64,000 nt of DNA from NCBI GenBank assembly GCA_033239525.1, contig BSYO01000035.1, forward strand, positions 1,088,965 to 1,152,964, written 5' to 3'. The translations under genes were made by a program, and so were the position numbers. The notes under the pieces were generated by a model that worked only from the letters and a program-made list of their open reading frames with translations, ran no database searches and was not told where the DNA came from. Shown here piece by piece: positions 61,301 to 64,000 of the stretch; the stretch's first letter is position 1, and each line of letters begins with the position of its first letter. This DNA comes from Nepenthes gracilis. Its lineage: Eukaryota; Streptophyta; Magnoliopsida; Caryophyllales; Nepenthaceae.

Positions 61301-62451
61301 TATCTTCAGATTTCTCCTTCAACACAAACCTACAAACACACATAACAAAATCCATCAGCCAAAAAAAAAGAAAAAAACCAACACAAACCGACACCAATGG
61401 ACCAGACTTTACGCGCTCTGACCAGGTTTGGGTAAAACCAAGATTTATAATTAGGTTTAGCTATACTGTGCCCCAGCCCAAACTCAACCTAAATATCATA
61501 TGTATAATACAAAATAGCATATTGATATTTACCTAATTCTAATAAAAACTTAACATTTATATTTCATTTTTGTTTTATATGCTGCATATTCCAGTTTTGG
61601 AGTGACACTTATTTGATGAGTTCCATGATACTTGGAAAGCCGTTGAGATTTTTCTGATGATTTTAAAATTCAGAATATTTATATTCTTGTTTGATGGTTA
61701 AAAGTGTCTTTTTTAAAGTTTTCTATGAGTTAAATTATATTTAGTGGATAGCAATTTTGAATTATGTATTGGTATACAATATTGTTGGCTTAATTAACTA
61801 GAACTTATATAGTCAAATTCTTTACTTTTCTTTGGGATGACAAAAAAAAGGGATAATTTTGGTATGGCTCAAGTTTAGTTACAACCTAAAATATCATGTT
61901 TGCACCCAATTCAAATTATTACAGATGGAGTTTGGAGTATGATTTAGAAGTATTAGGTTTGGTTTTTCTTCAACTCAAACCCGACCCATTGTCACCCCTA
62001 ATCTATACTCAACATCGATTCCCATTAATGAAAATATTGATATCGGTATCAGACACAGCCATATCTGTGCACACTTATTGCACAATACATATCGATATCT
62101 ATATATCAGGAAAAAAATTCTGATAATTGTATATTGATCAAGTCGTATGAGCCGATATATTGGTCAAATAATGAATATATTAGCTGATATATTGGTCAAA
62201 TAATGAATATATTAGCTGATATTTTGAATATTGGTTCATATATCGCCAACACGATAATATATCCCAATATTATTGTGGTATTAGGAAACGTTGATAACAA
62301 GATGGTCAGAGACCGATTCATATGACCAATATTTTCATCAATGCTAATACCATTGAGTCACAAGATAATCTTAAAAAGCTCTCACCTTAATGGCTGTTGT
62401 ATACGCAACAACATCAGGCTTACTTCCCATCTCACGCATAGATTTTAGTAT
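54381..62451 (-). CDS. PPR-SMR protein, At5g02830-like, 3' part (six exons, one frameshift)
   Basis: Exons on the minus strand: 62386-62451, 61250-61329, 60284-60381, 57292-57502, 55695-55755, 54381-54721, with matching phases and GT-AG junctions. Together they encode about 285 C-terminal residues; the 5' exons lie beyond the right edge. Two PPR repeats are visible (VAYTTAIKVCVE... to IQPNL, 35 residues; VTYNTLLRARKRYG... to GYKPND). Then come LKQLIEEWCEGV, an SMR-like domain (LAVDIQGLTK, VEARIVVLAVLRMI, DDLIIVLGVQKV, VRDAIRNLL) and a basic end (LIVTRKSLCRWLQRRR). The order matches Arabidopsis At5g02830, a predicted chloroplast PPR-SMR protein; such proteins bind organellar RNA. The usual SMR LDxH and TGxG motifs are changed (VDIQ, LGVQ), so nuclease activity is doubtful. 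Exon 61250-61329 is 80 nt where 81 are expected, which breaks the frame. Whether that is real or a sequence error is open. Confidence 0.88.
55695..55755 (-). CDS. PPR-SMR exon E (61 nt)
   Basis: Too short for open-frame finding. Acceptor CATCGACAG, donor TCAG|GTAACA. Encodes VEARIVVLAVLRMIKENHAS, matching the conserved VEAR.VVLAVLRMIKE of the family. The final G joins GT of the next exon to make Gly. Confidence 0.92.
55835..56320. mobile_element. GTGTCC-family element, copy 1 in PPR intron
   Basis: Begins near ACACGAGACACAGACATGAC and ends near GTCATGTCCTCATTGTTAG / GCGTGTCAGTGTTATATTG. The middle has AATAATAATAATAATACTTT and ATGTGTCAAAGCATGTTG. It matches 56700-57240 in order, both about 500 bp. 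Non-coding, probably a non-autonomous DNA transposon. Confidence 0.55.
56700..57240. mobile_element. GTGTCC-family element, copy 2 in the same PPR intron
   Basis: Begins TATCCAATCTAAGAAGCATG then AATATGGACACAAACAGGAT; ends GACATGCGTCGGGGAGTGTT and CCTGTGTTTCTCAAGG. The ends show partial inverted similarity (AAGAAGCATG...GTGTTTCTCAAGG). The end lies 50 bp from exon D. Confidence 0.55.
57292..57502 (-). CDS. PPR-SMR exon D, start of the SMR-like domain
   Basis: 211 nt, acceptor AATTTGCAG, donor AAG|GTACAA. Encodes YKPNDYYLKQLIEEWCEGVM, a polar linker and ALHLQKSTTESLAVDIQGLT then K. VDIQGL stands where SMR domains usually have LDxHGL. Confidence 0.92.
57801..59290. other. rest of PPR intron 57503-60283; nothing else seen
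   Basis: The minus-strand open frame at 57952-58215 has no family match and lacks splice or phase links to the flanking exons, so I read this as intron. A poly-A run at 58789 and AT-rich stretches are the only other features. Confidence 0.5.
60284..60381 (-). CDS. PPR-SMR exon C
   Basis: 98 nt, acceptor GTTTCAG, donor CAGG|GTAAGT. Encodes VTYNTLLRARKRYGSLQEVQ then QCLAIYQDMRRA. The split Gly codon completes with the first base of the next exon. Confidence 0.9.
61250..61329 (-). CDS. PPR-SMR exon B, carries a one-base deletion
   Basis: Acceptor GTTTGTAG, donor TTTG|GTAAGT. The first four codons give VCVE; after GAAGG the frame is lost (next in-frame codons GAA ATC TGA). Moving one base restores RNLKIAFSLFAEMKRYH then IQPNL, matching the Arabidopsis order VCVE..NLK.AFSLF. 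The missing base lies at about 61315-61317. Both splice sites look normal. Confidence 0.85.
61860..62000. mobile_element. possible hAT-type MITE end in PPR intron
   Basis: CAAACCCGACCCATTGTCAC then CCCTAAT has the look of the ...GGGTGACAATGGGTCGGG terminal region common in plant hAT MITEs (inverted here). The matching other end may be near 61430 (CAGGTTTGGGTAAAACC), unproven. Confidence 0.3.
62386..62451 (-). CDS. PPR-SMR exon A (first visible)
   Basis: 66 nt, phase 0 at both ends, acceptor TTCCTTGCAG, donor AAG|GTGAGA. Encodes ILKSMREMGSKPDVVAYTTA then IK, the end of one PPR repeat and the start of the next. Preceding exons are not in the window. Confidence 0.85.
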
Positions 62452-64000
62452 CTGCAAGGAACAAAGAACAGTGCAACGTAAGTAAAGCCCAACACAACTC
62501 AAGTTATGAAGAGGCTTTGAATGTTTCATCACAAAAGCCTGTGTAATTGATTCCATCATTAGAAGGAAGAAATCAAACCATACAAATAAAAAACTGAGTA
62601 CAATAACTTCACTATTTCAAAGAAAAACTATTTCAACACTTAGAAAAGAGATCTTTACTAGGAAGTAGTGAGGCCCTAATAGAGAAAATAAATACATGTA
62701 GTTATGTAGAATACTATGTCTTTTTCCTAAGGAACCCACTAAACTAAATAGAGATCCTATAGAATGAAATATCGTTTGATATATATCAATATTAGAACCC
62801 TCGATCCTAATGTTTCCTAAAACCTCACTAAACGAAATAGAGACTCCACGAAATGAAATATTGTCCGATATATATCAATATTAGAACTATTGATACTAAT
62901 GTTTCCTAATTCCATTATAAAATCATAACATATTGTCATATCATCAATATATCAACTAATATTTTTTTATCGAGTTGCAATTCGCAGAAAAGTTTTTTGC
63001 TCACGATATCTCTAATGACATTACATATTATCTAACGTGGATGCAGACAATACCGCACCAATATTTTCATTCAAAATGGATCCAATGGTGGGGCGCATAA
63101 TTATTTGCCAGCACAAAGTCATTACAATTTGCAATCCTCTAAAAACTGTAAGTGGGATCAAACCAAAGATAAGAATATTGGTATCGGTAAAGGTAATGTC
63201 AATAACTAACATATTAAACAATATGTACTAGTATCGGATATATTAAAAGAAAAACAACTTCTAAAAATCATTAACTTACAAGCTATATTGACCGATATAT
63301 TAGCTGTATTAGCTGACATATTAGAACTTTGATATCAATATGTATTGGTCAATATTTGCCTAAATAGATCAAACATTTAAAAACATTGAATATCTAATAA
63401 GTCAATTAAACAAGATATACAATATATAGCAAAGTCATCTAATGGCAACGTGGAATGTTGGTTAGCATGAAATGATATGATCGAAGTAAGTCTTTGTAGA
63501 TAAGTTGGTTAAATAATTGGAAACTAAATTTTTTAAGGTATAATATGAAATTGCTAATTTGAGGAGCATTTAAGCTTGATCAAGTCAATTATGCATCATT
63601 GATTTGAGATCAACCTTGCTTGCAGTATAGCAGTCACTCAACATCAGAAGATGAAGAAAATAATCACTTGAATAGCATTTAGGGTTCTGGCCACCATTCT
63701 CTAGGAAGCACCAACACTTTTCCTGAACTAGCAAGTTGATGTCTGACAAACACTTTACCAATCTCTAAGAAGCATCAACACACTAAGAAGCACCAACATT
63801 TCTCCCAGGTTAGCTAGTCAATGTTTGATACATGTCAGATATGACACTTTGCCAACACTATTCGACACACTAAGAAGCACCAACACTTCTTTCAAGTTAG
63901 TGTGCCAGTCTAACACATGTCAAGCAATGACACATGCAGGCATTATCCGACACATGTCACAATATTGTTTTTTTATTCTGACATATGTCGGACACCTTGT
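62452..64000 (-). other. intron upstream of the first visible PPR exon
   Basis: I could not find another exon with conserved PPR text and correct splice sites up to the window edge. It holds ATATCGG-family copies and, at 63690-64000, a CTAAGAAGCACCAACACTTC repeat. Confidence 0.45.
63690..64000. repeat. tandem AAGAAGCACCAACA(C/T)TTCT / GACACATGTC repeat
   Basis: AAGAAGCACCAACACTT-like units at about 63702, 63768, 63784 and 63868 alternate with CACATGTC(A/G)-type words (63831, 63915, 63953). The words match the GTGTCC-family element, so this is probably an expanded end of it, cut by the window edge. Confidence 0.55.

Larger units (their letters stand above)
55390..63390. repeat. dispersed ATATCGG-family copies in the PPR introns
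   Basis: Single or double copies at about 55390-55510, 56390-56740, 57590-57800, 58260-58470, 59290-59530, 59815-60110, 60410-60690, 60780-61240, 62030-62345, 62760-63090 and 63160-63390, in both orientations. Shared words are CCGATATTTTCATCCAT, GATATATATCGG, TAATATCGCGATATGTTAC and AATATGTATTGG. Every visible PPR intron except the last (54722-55694, one copy at its end) holds at least one full copy. Same family as the 88-bp array in WRKY intron 3. Confidence 0.8.

Noticed and set aside
1..64000. tRNA or rRNA genes
   Set aside because: I read for tRNA-like A/B boxes with a cloverleaf and for rRNA core words and found none I could support; a dedicated tRNA scan would settle it.

Overview
This is nuclear DNA of a flowering plant. 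Two intron-containing genes with GT-AG splice sites lie on the minus strand, in about 50 kb of AT-rich, retrotransposon-derived sequence. The genes are a group I WRKY transcription factor resembling Arabidopsis WRKY44/TTG2 (complete coding region, five exons, 13612-20431) and the 3' part of a PPR-SMR gene resembling At5g02830 (last six exons, 54381-62451). I cannot name the species; the abundance of Del/Tekay-like and Tat-like LTR remnants fits a large, repeat-rich plant genome.

Layout: 1-4.5 kb is the 3' end of a Ty3/gypsy (Tat-like) element full of minisatellites. 4.6-11.4 kb is an inverted pair of retrotransposon-derived arms around Del-like LTR blocks, with a 100-N assembly gap at 10100-10199. 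12.8-13.3 kb is a minus-strand Copia LTR/primer-site remnant. 13.4-20.4 kb is the WRKY44-like gene, whose introns hold a foldback MITE, an 88-bp minisatellite and an LTR. 20.4-25.1 kb is upstream DNA with small repeats. 25.1-25.9 kb is a solo LTR with an exact 5-bp target duplication. 26-36 kb is very AT-rich and holds a 239-bp tandem repeat and a 3.2-kb direct duplication. 36.6-44.3 kb is a decayed gypsy-like element. 44.4-50.7 kb holds several plus-strand LTR pieces. 51.4-52.0 kb is an isolated GC-rich, promoter-like island. 52.2-55.4 kb is a 1.6-kb tandem duplication containing the last PPR exon. 55.4-64 kb is the rest of the PPR gene, with introns packed with two dispersed repeat families (ATATCGG-rich and GTGTCC-rich).

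The strongest points are these. The PPR gene has a one-base deletion in an otherwise well-conserved exon (about 61315). Its terminal exon is duplicated, with one intact and one broken copy. The duplicated copies differ in short patches rather than in scattered substitutions, which suggests either unusual rearrangement or local consensus error near repeats. I saw no sign of a new multi-gene system; most of the rest is decayed transposon sequence.
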